From positions 1 to 31,631 of the forward strand of contig CAZAEL010000029.1 of assembly GCA_964484135.1 (NCBI GenBank): a DNA stretch of 31,631 nt, in the 5' to 3' direction. The translations under genes were made by a program, and so were the position numbers. This stretch comes from CAZAEL01 sp964484135. GTDB taxonomy: Bacteria; Elusimicrobiota; Elusimicrobia; FEN-1173. The notes under the pieces were generated by a model. That model did not search any database, had not been told where the DNA came from, and saw only the letters and a list, made by a program, of their open reading frames with translations. Numbering within the stretch: the stretch's first letter is position 1; each line of letters starts with the position of its first letter. Below, one piece after another: positions 1-7,019 of the stretch.

Positions 1-54
1 GATCGTCCCAACGTTCACGTGCGGTTTCTTTCGCTCAAATTTCGGCTTTGACAT
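1..54 (-). CDS. tuf: Elongation factor Tu, N-terminal 18 codons (partial)
   Basis: The minus-strand reading from the ATG at 54 starts MSKPKFERKKPHVNVGTI, the hallmark N-terminus of bacterial EF-Tu just before the G1 P-loop. The rest of the gene lies beyond the window edge. EF-Tu is the GTPase that delivers aminoacyl-tRNA to the ribosome. A clean AGGAGG Shine-Dalgarno lies at 65-70, ten bases from the start. tRNA-Thr sits about 107 bases upstream on the same strand, the same tRNA-Thr/tuf order as in the E. coli tRNA-tufB operon, so the two are probably co-transcribed. Confidence 0.93.
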   Translation of the reverse strand, partial: MSKPKFERKKPHVNVGTI

Positions 55-64
55 GAGTTTGCTA

Positions 65-70
65 CCTCCT
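65..70 (-). promoter_or_regulatory. Ribosome binding site of tuf
   Basis: AGGAGG on the minus strand, ten bases upstream of the tuf ATG. It fixes the start codon although only 54 bases of the gene are present. Confidence 0.85.
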
Positions 71-161
71 GAAGTGACGCGGCCGGGCTTCAGCTTGCCG
101 ACCCTGAATCAGGCCGCGTCTTGGCTGGCGGTTGAGTGTTGATCGTCGAGAGCCAGAAATT

Positions 162-234
162 AGCTGGGGACCGGGATTGAACCGGCGACCTCCTCCTTAC
201 CAAGGAGGTGCTCTACCAACTGAGCTACCCCAGC
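162..234 (-). tRNA. tRNA-Thr (anticodon GGT)
   Basis: The reverse complement folds as a cloverleaf: seven-base acceptor stem GCTGGGG/CCCCAGC, D-arm GCTCAGTTGGTAGAGC, anticodon stem CCTCC/GGAGG around loop TTGGTAA (anticodon GGT), and T-arm with loop TTCAATC. The discriminator base is T and no CCA is encoded. It lies between an extended -10 promoter element and tuf. Confidence 0.96.
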
Positions 235-237
235 GGA

Positions 238-261
238 TTTTCCGGGGGAACCCCCGGAAAA
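238..261 (-). repeat. Perfect 24-bp palindrome in the tRNA-Thr/tuf leader
   Basis: TTTTCCGGGGG, TT, CCCCCGGAAAA: an 11-base arm, two-base centre and exact inverse. It lies between the -10 element and the tRNA-Thr 5' end, so it would be the first structure of the transcript, or a DNA-level operator. There is no T-run, so it is unlikely to be an intrinsic terminator. Confidence 0.75.
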
Positions 262-267
262 GTCCCT

Positions 268-276
268 ATTATAACA
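268..276 (-). promoter_or_regulatory. Extended -10 promoter element for tRNA-Thr/tuf
   Basis: The minus strand reads TGTTATAAT: a perfect TATAAT (268-273) preceded by the extended -10 TG. No good -35 hexamer is seen at 16-18 bases. Initiation would fall near 260, at the edge of the palindrome. It lies in the gap between the membrane-protein gene and tRNA-Thr. Confidence 0.65.
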
Positions 277-323
277 ATTCCGGGCATTCCGTTCGCTGAA
301 AGTTTGAAAAGTTTCTGCCCGGA

Positions 324-749
324 TCAGCCCCGGGGCCGGTTCAAGAACTGCTCGAAAAGGTGAAAAAGGTCGTGCAGGGCGTCGTCTTTGCGGACCCGCA
401 GGTTGAGGAGCTTGGACTCCCCCCGCAGGACGGATTGCAGATCGCGCTCCAGGCGGGACACGGAGCCGAAGATCCGGCAGGACACCCACCAGGCCCACAG
501 GCCGCCGAGAGAAAGAAGCAGGAGCGCCCCGCCCCAAAAGACCCAGAGACAGAGGCGGGTGATCGAGATGAACTTGGCCAGCGTCTCGGCCTCCACGCCC
601 TGCTTTTGGAGCCCCACGAACGCGGCGTACCGGCAGACCTCCATCATGATGTAGCCAAAGAACACGCAAAGCAAAGCCGTCACGAGGGTCGGAAGGAGAA
701 GACCCAGCTGTTGTTTGGGTTTGACGAAGCGCGGCCCCGTGCCTCTCAT
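324..749 (-). CDS. Small two-helix membrane protein with HAMP-like tail
   Basis: A 141-residue protein if started at the ATG at 749, where AAAGG lies six bases upstream; an ATG two codons earlier (755) abuts the AAGG and is less likely. Two hydrophobic segments (about residues 15-38 and 66-90) flank a short loop of about 27 residues, followed by a charged, helix-forming tail (SRLERDLQSVLRGE, then KDDALHDLFHLFEQF) typical in layout of a HAMP linker. No kinase or methyl-accepting domain follows, so it is a stand-alone membrane/HAMP-like unit of unknown function. It lies upstream of tRNA-Thr on the same strand. The family is not recognised with certainty. Confidence 0.7.
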   Translation of the reverse strand: MRGTGPRFVKPKQQLGLLLPTLVTALLCVFFGYIMMEVCRYAAFVGLQKQGVEAETLAKFISITRLCLWVFWGGALLLLSLGGLWAWWVSCRIFGSVSRLERDLQSVLRGESKLLNLRVRKDDALHDLFHLFEQFLNRPRG

Positions 750-902
750 GGACATCCTTTCTGGATAGGCAGGCAACGTCCGGAAAAGGCCCTCTGAATC
801 CACACCCATCCCATCGCAAGGACGGGTCCGTCAAATCGGAGCGGGCGACGGCCGCTCCCCCGCGACTTTTCCGCTGGCGCGGACAGGAATCCCCTCTCCC
901 CC

Positions 903-960
903 GCCGCCTTCGGCGGCTCCTCCGAGGGCCTGGCGCCCTCGCTCCCTCTGCCGCCGGCAG
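903..960. repeat. Three tandem GC hairpins
   Basis: Three short perfect hairpins follow one another: GCCGCC/GGCGGC (903-917), GAGGGC/GCCCTC (924-940) and CTGCC/GGCAG (948-960). They lie downstream of tRNA-Gly on the minus strand in a stretch with no credible gene (750-1017). Possible roles are RNA processing, transcript-end structure or a dispersed intergenic repeat; nothing here distinguishes these. Confidence 0.5.
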
Positions 961-973
961 CGCTCGGGTCGCC

Positions 974-1005
974 TTCGATTCCCATCGCCCACGATGGGAA
1001 TGGAA
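974..1005 (-). terminator. Hairpin after tRNA-Gly, possible transcript end
   Basis: A 15-bp stem with one mismatch and a four-base loop (CCCA) lies about a dozen bases beyond the tRNA-Gly 3' CCA. It has no T-run after it on the minus strand, so a termination role is only suggested. One arm carries a 17-base inverted copy of the 3' part of tRNA-Gly. Confidence 0.4.
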
Positions 1006-1017
1006 GAAAGCTCAAAT

Positions 1018-1091
1018 TGGAGCGGGCGATGGGAATCGAACCCACGTCCGGAGCTTGGAAGGCTCCTATTCTACCATTGAACTACGCCCGC
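1018..1091 (-). tRNA. tRNA-Gly (anticodon TCC)
   Basis: The reverse complement folds with acceptor stem GCGGGCG/CGCCCGC, D-arm AGTTCAATGGTAGAAT, anticodon stem GGAGC/GCTCC around loop CTTCCAA (anticodon TCC), and T-arm with loop TTCGATT. The discriminator is T and the 3' CCA is encoded (1018-1020), unlike the other two tRNAs here. The short D-arm fits bacterial tRNA-Gly. Confidence 0.96.
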
Positions 1092-1236
1092 CAAATGGAC
1101 TTCCCCTTTCCCAAGGGGAGGGCCGGCGAAGCGCCCGGGGAGGGGCTCCCCCTCCTCTGGGGAACGCCGAGGGCGGACGCTCCGGCCCAGGGCCGCCTTC
1201 CGGCACAGATGTCCCTTAAGGAAAAGTGCCTTCAGG

Positions 1237-1278
1237 CCGGAATCGCGATCCCCGCGCCTGTGGCGGGGCCGATTCCGG
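1237..1278 (-). terminator. Large hairpin after tRNA-Arg, possible terminator
   Basis: A nine-base perfect stem (CCGGAATCG / CGATTCCGG) encloses a second six-base stem (CCCCGC / GCGGGG) with a small asymmetric bulge. It starts about ten bases beyond the 3' end of tRNA-Arg. A four-T run lies some distance after it on the minus strand. Termination is plausible but not certain. Confidence 0.45.
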
Positions 1279-1288
1279 TGCGACAGAT

Positions 1289-1362
1289 CGACCCCAGTAG
1301 GACTTGAACCTACAACCTTCTGCTCCGTAGGCAGACGCTCTATCCAATTGAGCTATGGGGTC
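1289..1362 (-). tRNA. tRNA-Arg (anticodon ACG)
   Basis: The reverse complement folds with acceptor stem GACCCCA/TGGGGTC, D-arm GCTCAATTGGATAGAGC, anticodon stem TCTGC/GCAGA around loop CTACGGA (anticodon ACG, normally edited to ICG by TadA), and T-arm with loop TTCAAGT. The discriminator is G; no CCA is encoded. Confidence 0.96.
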
Positions 1363-1514
1363 AAAATCAAAGACGACCGCGCGACGAAAACGCTTTTAAA
1401 ACGGTTCGGGGGGTGGACCGGGCCTTCCGTGCACAATGTTGCGGACTTAGAGCCTATCCGGCTCTTGACGGACCGCGCTCATTGTATCAAATTTGCGGCA
1501 AAGCACAAACGCGC

Positions 1515-1566
1515 AAAACCCGCCCGGCGCGGGGACGGCCCTCCCCAACCAAGGACCGCCCGGGCG
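1515..1566 (-). terminator. Terminator downstream of the FecR-domain gene
   Basis: On the minus strand the arms CGCCCGG and CCGGGCG enclose further pairing, with GGG and then TTTT (1515-1518) after the second arm. It lies about 36 bases past the FecR-gene stop. The remaining spacer 1363-1514 contains a TACAAT -10-like hexamer that could belong to tRNA-Arg, with only a weak -35. Confidence 0.5.
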
Positions 1567-1602
1567 AAGCCGCTCCTTTTTTCCGAAAACCCGGAGAAGA
1601 GG

Positions 1603-2232
1603 CTATTCCTCTTTGGCCAGCCCGTCGAGCCCCTGCAAAGCCCCCTCCACCGCGAAGGTGTCCAGGAAGCTCAAAGGGACCTCCGCGGGCCCCGGCGTTT
1701 CCGGGGCCCGACCGAAGGGGACGCGGACCTTTTGGCCCTTCTCCAGGACCAGGGTTTTGCCCCCCGCCCGGATCTCAATGGAGTCCGCCAGGCAGGCGTA
1801 CGTGGTGTCCCGCTCGGCGTCGCTCAAGCCCCAGAACAGGGTGCCCCGCACCGCCGCGGCCGCGGCCGGCGTCTTGACCCGGAAGGACCGTCCGGGCTCC
1901 AGCTTCTTCTTCAGGCCGATCAGGAATTCTCCGATGTCGAAGGCGATCCAGGTGTCCCGGCGGTTTCCCTTGAGCGTGAAGCGGGAATTCTCCTTGACCA
2001 GGACCGCGGCGCCGTCCGGGAAGACCACGTGGGCCAGGGCGCCGGCCTCCGTCCGGATTTCGTCCCCGAAATACAGGGGCTCCCCCCGGCGGGCCTCATA
2101 AAAACCGTCGGCCCCTCCGGTCCTCACCTGAACCTGCCCCTTGACCTGCTTCAGCGCCGCGTCCGCCCCCCACGCCGGCCCGCCCGCCAGGGCCGCCAAA
2201 CATCCCGCCAGCCAAACGTTTTTCAGGTTCAT
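1603..2232 (-). CDS. FecR-domain periplasmic protein
   Basis: A 209-residue protein with a signal peptide (hydrophobic residues 5-20, cleavage likely after AWG at 22). Residues about 28-150 match the FecR-domain pattern: KQVKGQVQVRTGG, then a GD-x-I-x-TEAG block and the FPDGAAVLVKENSRFTL strand, then a segment ending KTPAAAAAVRGT, which resembles the VRGT signature of these proteins. FecR domains occur in ferric-citrate signalling, but many lone copies like this have no sigma factor nearby and unknown roles, probably in the periplasm or cell envelope. The ATG overlaps the stop of the HAD gene as ATGA, implying translational coupling to a now interrupted reading frame. Confidence 0.8.
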   Translation of the reverse strand: MNLKNVWLAGCLAALAGGPAWGADAALKQVKGQVQVRTGGADGFYEARRGEPLYFGDEIRTEAGALAHVVFPDGAAVLVKENSRFTLKGNRRDTWIAFDIGEFLIGLKKKLEPGRSFRVKTPAAAAAVRGTLFWGLSDAERDTTYACLADSIEIRAGGKTLVLEKGQKVRVPFGRAPETPGPAEVPLSFLDTFAVEGALQGLDGLAKEE

Positions 2233-2945
2233 CGCGCGCCTCCCTTGATTCCGCCGCCTTCGCCGTCAAAAGCCCACCGCACCAGCGCCGCGCCGTCCCG
2301 GAAGGATTCGAGGAACAGGTCCGGCCCCGCGGCCTCCAGCTCCGGCCGGCGCACGTGGCCCGTGGCCACGGCCACGGTCCGGGCGCCGATGGCCCGGCCC
2401 GCGCGCACGTCCAGCACCGTGTCCCCGATCACCAGGACGTCCTCCTAGGCCAGGGCGCGGGCCGCCCGTTGCTCGGCCCGCCGCACCGCCATCCGGAGAA
2501 CTTCGGGCCTGTCTTCCGAATCGGAGCCGAACCCGCCGAAGGCGAAATACTTGTTCAGGCCGCCGGGGGCCAGCTTGAGCCGCGCCCCCTTTTCCAGGTT
2601 GCCCGTGCCCAGGCCCACCAAAACGTCCCCCCTCAGGGAAAGTTCGTCCAACAGGGCGGGGACGCCGTCCATGACCCTGTACCCCGGCGCGGCCCGGAGT
2701 TCTTCCTCCAGGAATTCCAGGTATGTTTCGCAGACGGCCGCCAGTTCCGCCGGCGCGGGAGAGCGTCCGACCTTCTTTTCAAACACCTCGCGGACGATGA
2801 GCGGGTCGGTTTTTCCAGCCGCGGAGATCCCCTGCATGGCCCGGGGCACGCCGCGGAGGCGCTCGAAGGCCCGGTCCAGGGCGCGGAGGCCGGCCCCGCC
2901 CGTGGTCAGGAGGGTGCCGTCCAGGTCGAAAAGGAAAAGTTTCAT
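2229..2945 (-). pseudogene. HAD-family phosphatase interrupted by in-frame TAG
   Basis: One continuous frame encodes a HAD hydrolase of about 238 residues, split by TAG at 2445-2447 (codon 167). The N-terminal part has motif I, FDLDGTLL, and motif II, GLGTGN. The part after the stop reads EDVLVIGDTVLDVRAG, which is motif IV with its Mg-binding aspartates. The closest general type is phosphoglycolate-phosphatase-like. No frameshift is needed; only one codon is wrong. Either the gene is inactive, the stop is read through, or it is a consensus error. The start has no obvious Shine-Dalgarno. The stop overlaps the FecR-domain ATG. Confidence 0.8.
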
Positions 2946-2987
2946 GGGCGCGTCGGATCGGTCAAGGGAGGTCCCTCAGAAAATAGC

Positions 2988-3015
2988 AAAAACCCCGGCG
3001 CGGGCGCCAGGGTTT
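2988..3015 (-). terminator. Terminator of the PorV operon
   Basis: On the minus strand AAACCCTGGCGC pairs with GCGCCGGGGTTT (12 pairs, one G-T), followed by a T-run. It lies 25 bases past the PorV-like gene stop and closes the riboswitch-controlled operon. Confidence 0.9.
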
Positions 3016-3040
3016 GGACGGAAAACGCCCGGGGAAGAAT

Positions 3041-4024
3041 CTAGAACCGGAAGGTCAGGGACAGGCGCTGGGCCGCGCCCAGGTCGCCGTACGGGGTGAA
3101 GGCGTAATCCATCCGCTGGCCGAAAAGGCGCAGGCCCACGCCCATGCCCAGGCCCGAGAGTCGGTCCGAAGAGGGGTCGCCCGCGCCGAAGCCGTCCCGG
3201 GCCAGACCCGCGCCCCCGGCGAGGAGGGAGTGGTACCCGGCCCGCAACGCCAGGCCGCCCAGGGCCACGTATTCCACGCCGGCGCCGGCCAGCGTCTTTT
3301 TCTCGTACACCTCGCGCCGGGCCTCGGCGGAAAGCGTCAGCACGCCCCAGGACAGGGACAGGCCCGCGGAAACGGACAGGGGCAGGCGGTAGTCCTCCCG
3401 CAGGAAGCGCATGTCCGACCCCAGGTTGCGGACGGCCGCGCCCAGGGCCAGGGACCGGAACGGGGCCCAGCGCACGCCCCCGTCCAGCGCGATCCCGGAG
3501 GCCTTTTCCGTGTCGATCTTTTGCTCGACGTATTTGAGGCTCAGCCCCACGCCGGCGCGCGGGGACACGGCCCGCGACAAGGACAGCGCCGCCACGCCGT
3601 CGTACGCCTCGAAAGCGCCCGCCCGCGCCCCGGAGGCGTCCCGCCGTTCCAGGTCGGACTGGGAGAGATACCCGGCGCTCAAGGCCACCGCGCCGGAGGC
3701 CGTGGGGAAAGCCGCCCCCACGAAATCGTGGCGCAGGTCCGAAATCCATTCCGCGTGCGTGGCGGACAGCTGGGCTTCCCGGAGCCGGGCCAGGCCCGCC
3801 GGGTTCCAGTGCAGCACCGACACGTCCCCCTCGGCGGCCACGTACGCGGACCCCATGCCCGCGGCCCGGGCGCCGACGTCGATTTTCAGGAAAGACGCCC
3901 CGGTCGAAGCGGCCAAAAGAGCAAAGGCGTTGATAAGATGATAAGTGGATAGGACACAGGCCAAAAAAACCGCCTTTATCAACTTATCATCGCTTCCGCC
4001 TTTCCTTATCATCGCCCTTTTCAT
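3041..4024 (-). CDS. PorV/PorQ-family outer-membrane barrel protein
   Basis: 327 residues. After an unusual N-terminus the mature part begins TGASFLKIDVGARAAGMGSAYVA, the diagnostic opening of PorV/PorQ proteins (FadL-like barrels). Amphipathic strands follow and the chain ends LSLTFRF, with the terminal aromatic typical of outer-membrane barrels. In Bacteroidota PorV works with the type IX secretion system; in other phyla the role is unknown. The ATG overlaps the stop of the propeller gene (ATGA), so the two are coupled. The signal-peptide region is encoded by an inverted array of 8-bp words (see findings) and looks rebuilt, so the exact N-terminus needs checking; a second ATG lies four codons in. 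Confidence 0.85.
   Translation of the reverse strand: MKRAMIRKGGSDDKLIKAVFLACVLSTYHLINAFALLAASTGASFLKIDVGARAAGMGSAYVAAEGDVSVLHWNPAGLARLREAQLSATHAEWISDLRHDFVGAAFPTASGAVALSAGYLSQSDLERRDASGARAGAFEAYDGVAALSLSRAVSPRAGVGLSLKYVEQKIDTEKASGIALDGGVRWAPFRSLALGAAVRNLGSDMRFLREDYRLPLSVSAGLSLSWGVLTLSAEARREVYEKKTLAGAGVEYVALGGLALRAGYHSLLAGGAGLARDGFGAGDPSSDRLSGLGMGVGLRLFGQRMDYAFTPYGDLGAAQRLSLTFRF
3929..4013. repeat. Inverted array of 8-bp words inside the PorV 5' end
   Basis: The left arm has three consecutive octads, GTTGATAA, GATGATAA and GTGGATAG (3929-3952). The right arm has TTATCAAC and TTATCATC (3976-3991) and a third TTATCATC at 4006-4013. GATGATAAGT and ACTTATCATC form a perfect 10-bp inverted repeat. 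The array codes for most of the hydrophobic leader of the PorV-like protein. Confidence 0.7.
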
Positions 4025-6330
4025 TTGAGCACCGCCGCCTTGAACGTGGCCCGGATGTCCGGCTGACCGGCCTTGCGGGCCTGCATCACCACCAGGTACA
4101 CGCCGGGCGCGGCGGAGGAGACGTCCCAGCGGTATTCATACAGATAGGCCCCCGCGCGGAGCTCCGGCGGCGCGCTGAGGGCCGCCTCGTGCACCAGCAC
4201 GCCGGAAACGTCGAACACCTGGAACCGCACCGCGTCCGCCACCCCGACCTCGGCCCGCAGGACAGGGTCCGCGCCCCGCGCCGGGTTGGGGTAGGCGTAG
4301 GCCTGCCGGAGGCGGAACTCCGTCTCCGGCGGAGGCGGGGAGGCGTCGTTCATCCGGGGGCTGAGCTGGAACTTGTCCTTGACCTTGGTGACCTGTCCGC
4401 CGGAGGCGTTGGCCAGGAAAATCTCCTCGGAGGACGGGTCCAGGATCAGGGACTGCCCGTCCCCCTCCACGGGCAGGGTCTCCACCACCTTGTGCTCCAG
4501 CTCGTTCAGGATGGACAGGGTGCCGTCGCCCGCGTTCAGCACGTAGACCCGGGCTTTGGACGGGGAGAAGGCCACGGCCGAAGGGGACCGCCCCACGTCC
4601 ACGTACCCCAGGGTCTCCAGGGGATCGTCCGCCACCACGGCCAGGGAGTGGGAGCCGGGCTGGCACACGTACACGTACCCGGTCACCGGGTGCACGGCCA
4701 GGGCCTTGGGCTGCCGCTCCACGGACACGCTGCCCAGGACTTTCTTCTCCTTCAGGTCCACGGCGATCACCCGCGCGCCCGAAAAATCCGCCACGTACGC
4801 CCGCTCCTTGTCCGGGTTCACGGCCACGCCGCCCGTCTGCAGGCCGGGGCCCAGGTCGATCTCCGCCTCCACCGTCTCGGTGAGGGCGTTGACCAGGCCC
4901 AGGACCAGCCGGTCCCCTTTCACGAAGGGCACGCAGAGGCGGTTCCCCGGCGCCTGGGCGATGCCCGACGGATGGGCGCCGGACAGGGGGATCAGCTTCC
5001 GCTCCGCGTGGCTCGCCTGGTAGGACATGCCGCGGGTGTCCAGCGGATAGACCGCCACGCCGCCGCGCCAGTCGTCCGCCACGAAGAGCCGCCGCAGGGA
5101 TTTCAGCACGGCCAGGGGGCCGCCGTGGGCGCCGTCCGGCATGACCAGGGTGTCCAGCACCCGGCCGGAGGCGGGGTCCATGACGAAGATGCCGTTGGAG
5201 GAGCCGTTGGTCACGTAAAGCCGGCGGTCCTCCGGCTCATAGAAGAGGCTGTGGGGCGAGGCCGCGGTGAGGGCGATCCGGTCCAGCACCTCCTCGGTCT
5301 CCAGGTCCACGACCGCCACGTCGTGGGACCAATAGTTGGCGGTGTAGCAGCGGCCGCGGGAATCGAACACCAGGCCCGACGGGTCGTCCCCCGGATAAAT
5401 GGTCTTGACCAGGACCCGGTGGACCCGGTCCACCACGTGGAAACGGTCCAGGTAGTTGTCGATCACGTACACCCACTTGCGGCCGGGGTGCAGGACGAGC
5501 CGCTGGGGGCAGGAGACGCCCGCGACCTTGTCCAGGACCTCCCAACGGGCCACGTCCACCACGGAGAGGCTGTTGTCGTCCAGGTTCGCGACCCAGAGCT
5601 CGTCCCGGTCCAGGGCCGCGTCGAAGGAAAACAGGTCGTCCCCCAGGACCAGGGTCCGGCCCAGGGCGCCGAGGGCCAGGTCGAATTCCAGCACGGCGCT
5701 GCGCAGGACCCAGGCGCCCGAGGCGTAGAACCAGCCCGTGCCCACCACCAGCACCCGGTTCCGGTCCCCGTCGAACGCCACGCTGAAGGGATAGTAGTAA
5801 GAGGTCAGGTTGGCCAGGGGGGTCACGGTCCCGTCTTCGGTGTCGACCGCCACCAGGGCCCCGAACTTGCCCACGTACGCGGTGGCGCCGTCGGCGGACA
5901 GGGCCAGGGAATAGGCGTCGGACCCGATGGAGACGCGGCGGATCTCCCGCAGGGACCGGTCGTAGATGACCAGGAGGGCGCGGTGGCTGTCGTCGTACGC
6001 CAGGGCGTAGAGGCGGCCCGTGCCGGGATGGAATTTCAGGCCGTGGGGGTACCGGATCCCGGCGGCTTCGTTGACCACGGCGCGGCCCTCCAGGTCCAGG
6101 GCCAGGATGTTGTGGCTGCCGTACCCGCCGATAAAGAGCCGCCGGTCCGCCTCGTCCAGGGCCAGGGGGTAGGCGTACTTGAGCCGCGCGCCGCTGTCGA
6201 AGCGGATGCGGTCCGCCACCTCCGCCTCGCCGGCCCGGGACGGAACGGGCCAGGAAAGGGCCAGGGCCGCGGACAGGAAAAGCCGGCCCGCCAGGGACGG
6301 ACCCGGGAGGGGCGGCCGGCGGCCGGTCAC
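4021..6330 (-). CDS. Secreted beta-propeller protein with C-terminal FlgD/T9SS-sorting-like domain
   Basis: 769 residues from GTG at 6330. This start is chosen because it overlaps the upstream stop as GTGA and gives a signal peptide (RLFLSAALALSWPVPSRA, then GEAE); the frame stays open upstream to 6447 but without coding sense. The body contains many YVTN/YncE-like propeller repeats (for example RVYVLNAGDGTLSIL, AYVGKFGALVAVD), enough for two propellers. The last 90 residues begin AYAYPNPARG, run through VRFQVFDVSGVLVHE and end with PGVYLVVMQ, the layout of FlgD-Ig and type A T9SS sorting domains. Likely a surface or periplasmic protein; its partner may be the PorV-like product next door. Ligand unknown. 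Confidence 0.85.
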   Translation of the reverse strand: MTGRRPPLPGPSLAGRLFLSAALALSWPVPSRAGEAEVADRIRFDSGARLKYAYPLALDEADRRLFIGGYGSHNILALDLEGRAVVNEAAGIRYPHGLKFHPGTGRLYALAYDDSHRALLVIYDRSLREIRRVSIGSDAYSLALSADGATAYVGKFGALVAVDTEDGTVTPLANLTSYYYPFSVAFDGDRNRVLVVGTGWFYASGAWVLRSAVLEFDLALGALGRTLVLGDDLFSFDAALDRDELWVANLDDNSLSVVDVARWEVLDKVAGVSCPQRLVLHPGRKWVYVIDNYLDRFHVVDRVHRVLVKTIYPGDDPSGLVFDSRGRCYTANYWSHDVAVVDLETEEVLDRIALTAASPHSLFYEPEDRRLYVTNGSSNGIFVMDPASGRVLDTLVMPDGAHGGPLAVLKSLRRLFVADDWRGGVAVYPLDTRGMSYQASHAERKLIPLSGAHPSGIAQAPGNRLCVPFVKGDRLVLGLVNALTETVEAEIDLGPGLQTGGVAVNPDKERAYVADFSGARVIAVDLKEKKVLGSVSVERQPKALAVHPVTGYVYVCQPGSHSLAVVADDPLETLGYVDVGRSPSAVAFSPSKARVYVLNAGDGTLSILNELEHKVVETLPVEGDGQSLILDPSSEEIFLANASGGQVTKVKDKFQLSPRMNDASPPPPETEFRLRQAYAYPNPARGADPVLRAEVGVADAVRFQVFDVSGVLVHEAALSAPPELRAGAYLYEYRWDVSSAAPGVYLVVMQARKAGQPDIRATFKAAVLK

Positions 6331-6797
6331 GGCTTCACCACCCGGAACCGCTTGTTTTCCACGGAGCCGTCCGGGAAACGGAAGGACAGCGCGGCCCAAT
6401 ATTCGCCGGCGGGCGCCTCCTGCCCTTCCAGGTCCTTGCCGTCCCACAGGGTCAGGACGTTTTCCCCGGCTTGGGCGCCGGGTTCTCCCGCCGCCACCTG
6501 GAAGGTGCGCAAGGGGATGCGCCTCAGGTCCAGGAGGGTCACGGACAGATCGGCGTCCTGCGGAAGGGTGTACCGGACTTGGAAGGCGTCCTGCGCCGCG
6601 GCGCGGGGGCCGCCCAGCCGGGGGGCCCGGCGCAGTTGGGACCGCACCGCTTCACGCCCCGGGCGCGGGACCTCCCCCTCGGAAGCGAAGGAGATGACGG
6701 AGAAGACCACCAGGAGGATCAGGGCGATCAGGACCCAGAAAACCCCGGCCCCGCGGCGGGGGTTGACATGGTCTTCGGCGATCTTGATCAGGTCCAT
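6327..6797 (-). CDS. Membrane-anchored FlgD-like protein
   Basis: 156 residues. One transmembrane helix (about 18-38, VFWVLIALILLVVFSVISF) follows a short cytoplasmic N-terminus. The exported part (residues 75-156) has the FlgD-Ig pattern: a strand with polar ends, VTLLDLRRIPLRTF, the turn LWDGKDLEGQEAPAGEYWAAL, and a final charged strand ending RVVKP. Such domains are usually C-terminal modules; here one is fixed to the inner membrane. First gene after the c-di-GMP riboswitch; AAGGA precedes the ATG. Its stop overlaps the GTG of the propeller gene. It may hold or assemble the operon's exported products; this is inference. Confidence 0.75.
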   Translation of the reverse strand: MDLIKIAEDHVNPRRGAGVFWVLIALILLVVFSVISFASEGEVPRPGREAVRSQLRRAPRLGGPRAAAQDAFQVRYTLPQDADLSVTLLDLRRIPLRTFQVAAGEPGAQAGENVLTLWDGKDLEGQEAPAGEYWAALSFRFPDGSVENKRFRVVKP

Positions 6798-6828
6798 GGT
6801 CCTTTTCCCCTTTTACGATCCCCGCAAC

Positions 6829-6863
6829 AAAAAAGGCCGCCCCCCCTGTCTTGGGGGACAGCC
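6829..6863 (-). terminator. Riboswitch-controlled intrinsic terminator
   Basis: On the minus strand GGCTGTCCCCC (6863-6853), loop AAGACA, then GGGGGGGCGGCC and six Ts. The stem has about 11 pairs including G-T. It lies between the c-di-GMP aptamer and the first gene, so it is the expression platform. Confidence 0.88.
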
Positions 6864-6896
6864 TCGGGAAGAACGGCTCTTCGCCTTCTTTTTACT

Positions 6897-7010
6897 TACG
6901 GCAGCCCGGCCGACATGGATAGGGAAGCCCTCTTGAAGCCATCCCCAGCGGCGCTATCGTTAGTCCCGAGGCTTTGCGACCCCGTCTTTCGACGGGTGTG
7001 CCTTTGTCGT
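6897..7010 (-). promoter_or_regulatory. Cyclic di-GMP-I (GEMM-I) riboswitch aptamer
   Basis: The minus-strand leader carries the GEMM-I signature in order: GACAAAGGCACACCC, hairpin CCCGTC-GAAA-GACGGG with a GNRA tetraloop, the conserved GTCGCAAAGCC junction, a CGGGACTAACG segment entering the receptor helix, and a closing GGCCGGGCTGCCG. The second helix is longer than usual. A terminator follows, and AGCCTCGGGA in the aptamer can pair perfectly with TCCCGAGGCT at the foot of the terminator, giving a plausible antiterminator. Predicted effect: c-di-GMP binding frees the terminator and lowers expression of the FlgD-like, propeller and PorV genes. Confidence 0.9.
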
Positions 7011-7019
7011 GTTCATTGG

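Noticed and set aside
746..1045. A 99-codon minus-strand frame across the tRNA-Gly spacer
   Set aside because: It runs through the tRNA and tandem hairpins and has no recognisable protein pattern.
4021..6447. Longer start for the propeller protein at 6447
   Set aside because: The added 39 residues are basic low-complexity sequence overlapping the FlgD-like gene; the GTG at 6330 gives a signal peptide and a GTGA overlap.
4189..6936. A 915-codon open frame on the plus strand
   Set aside because: It is antisense to the propeller and FlgD-like genes, rich in His, Gly, Val and Gln as expected from the complement of GC-rich coding DNA, and matches no fold.
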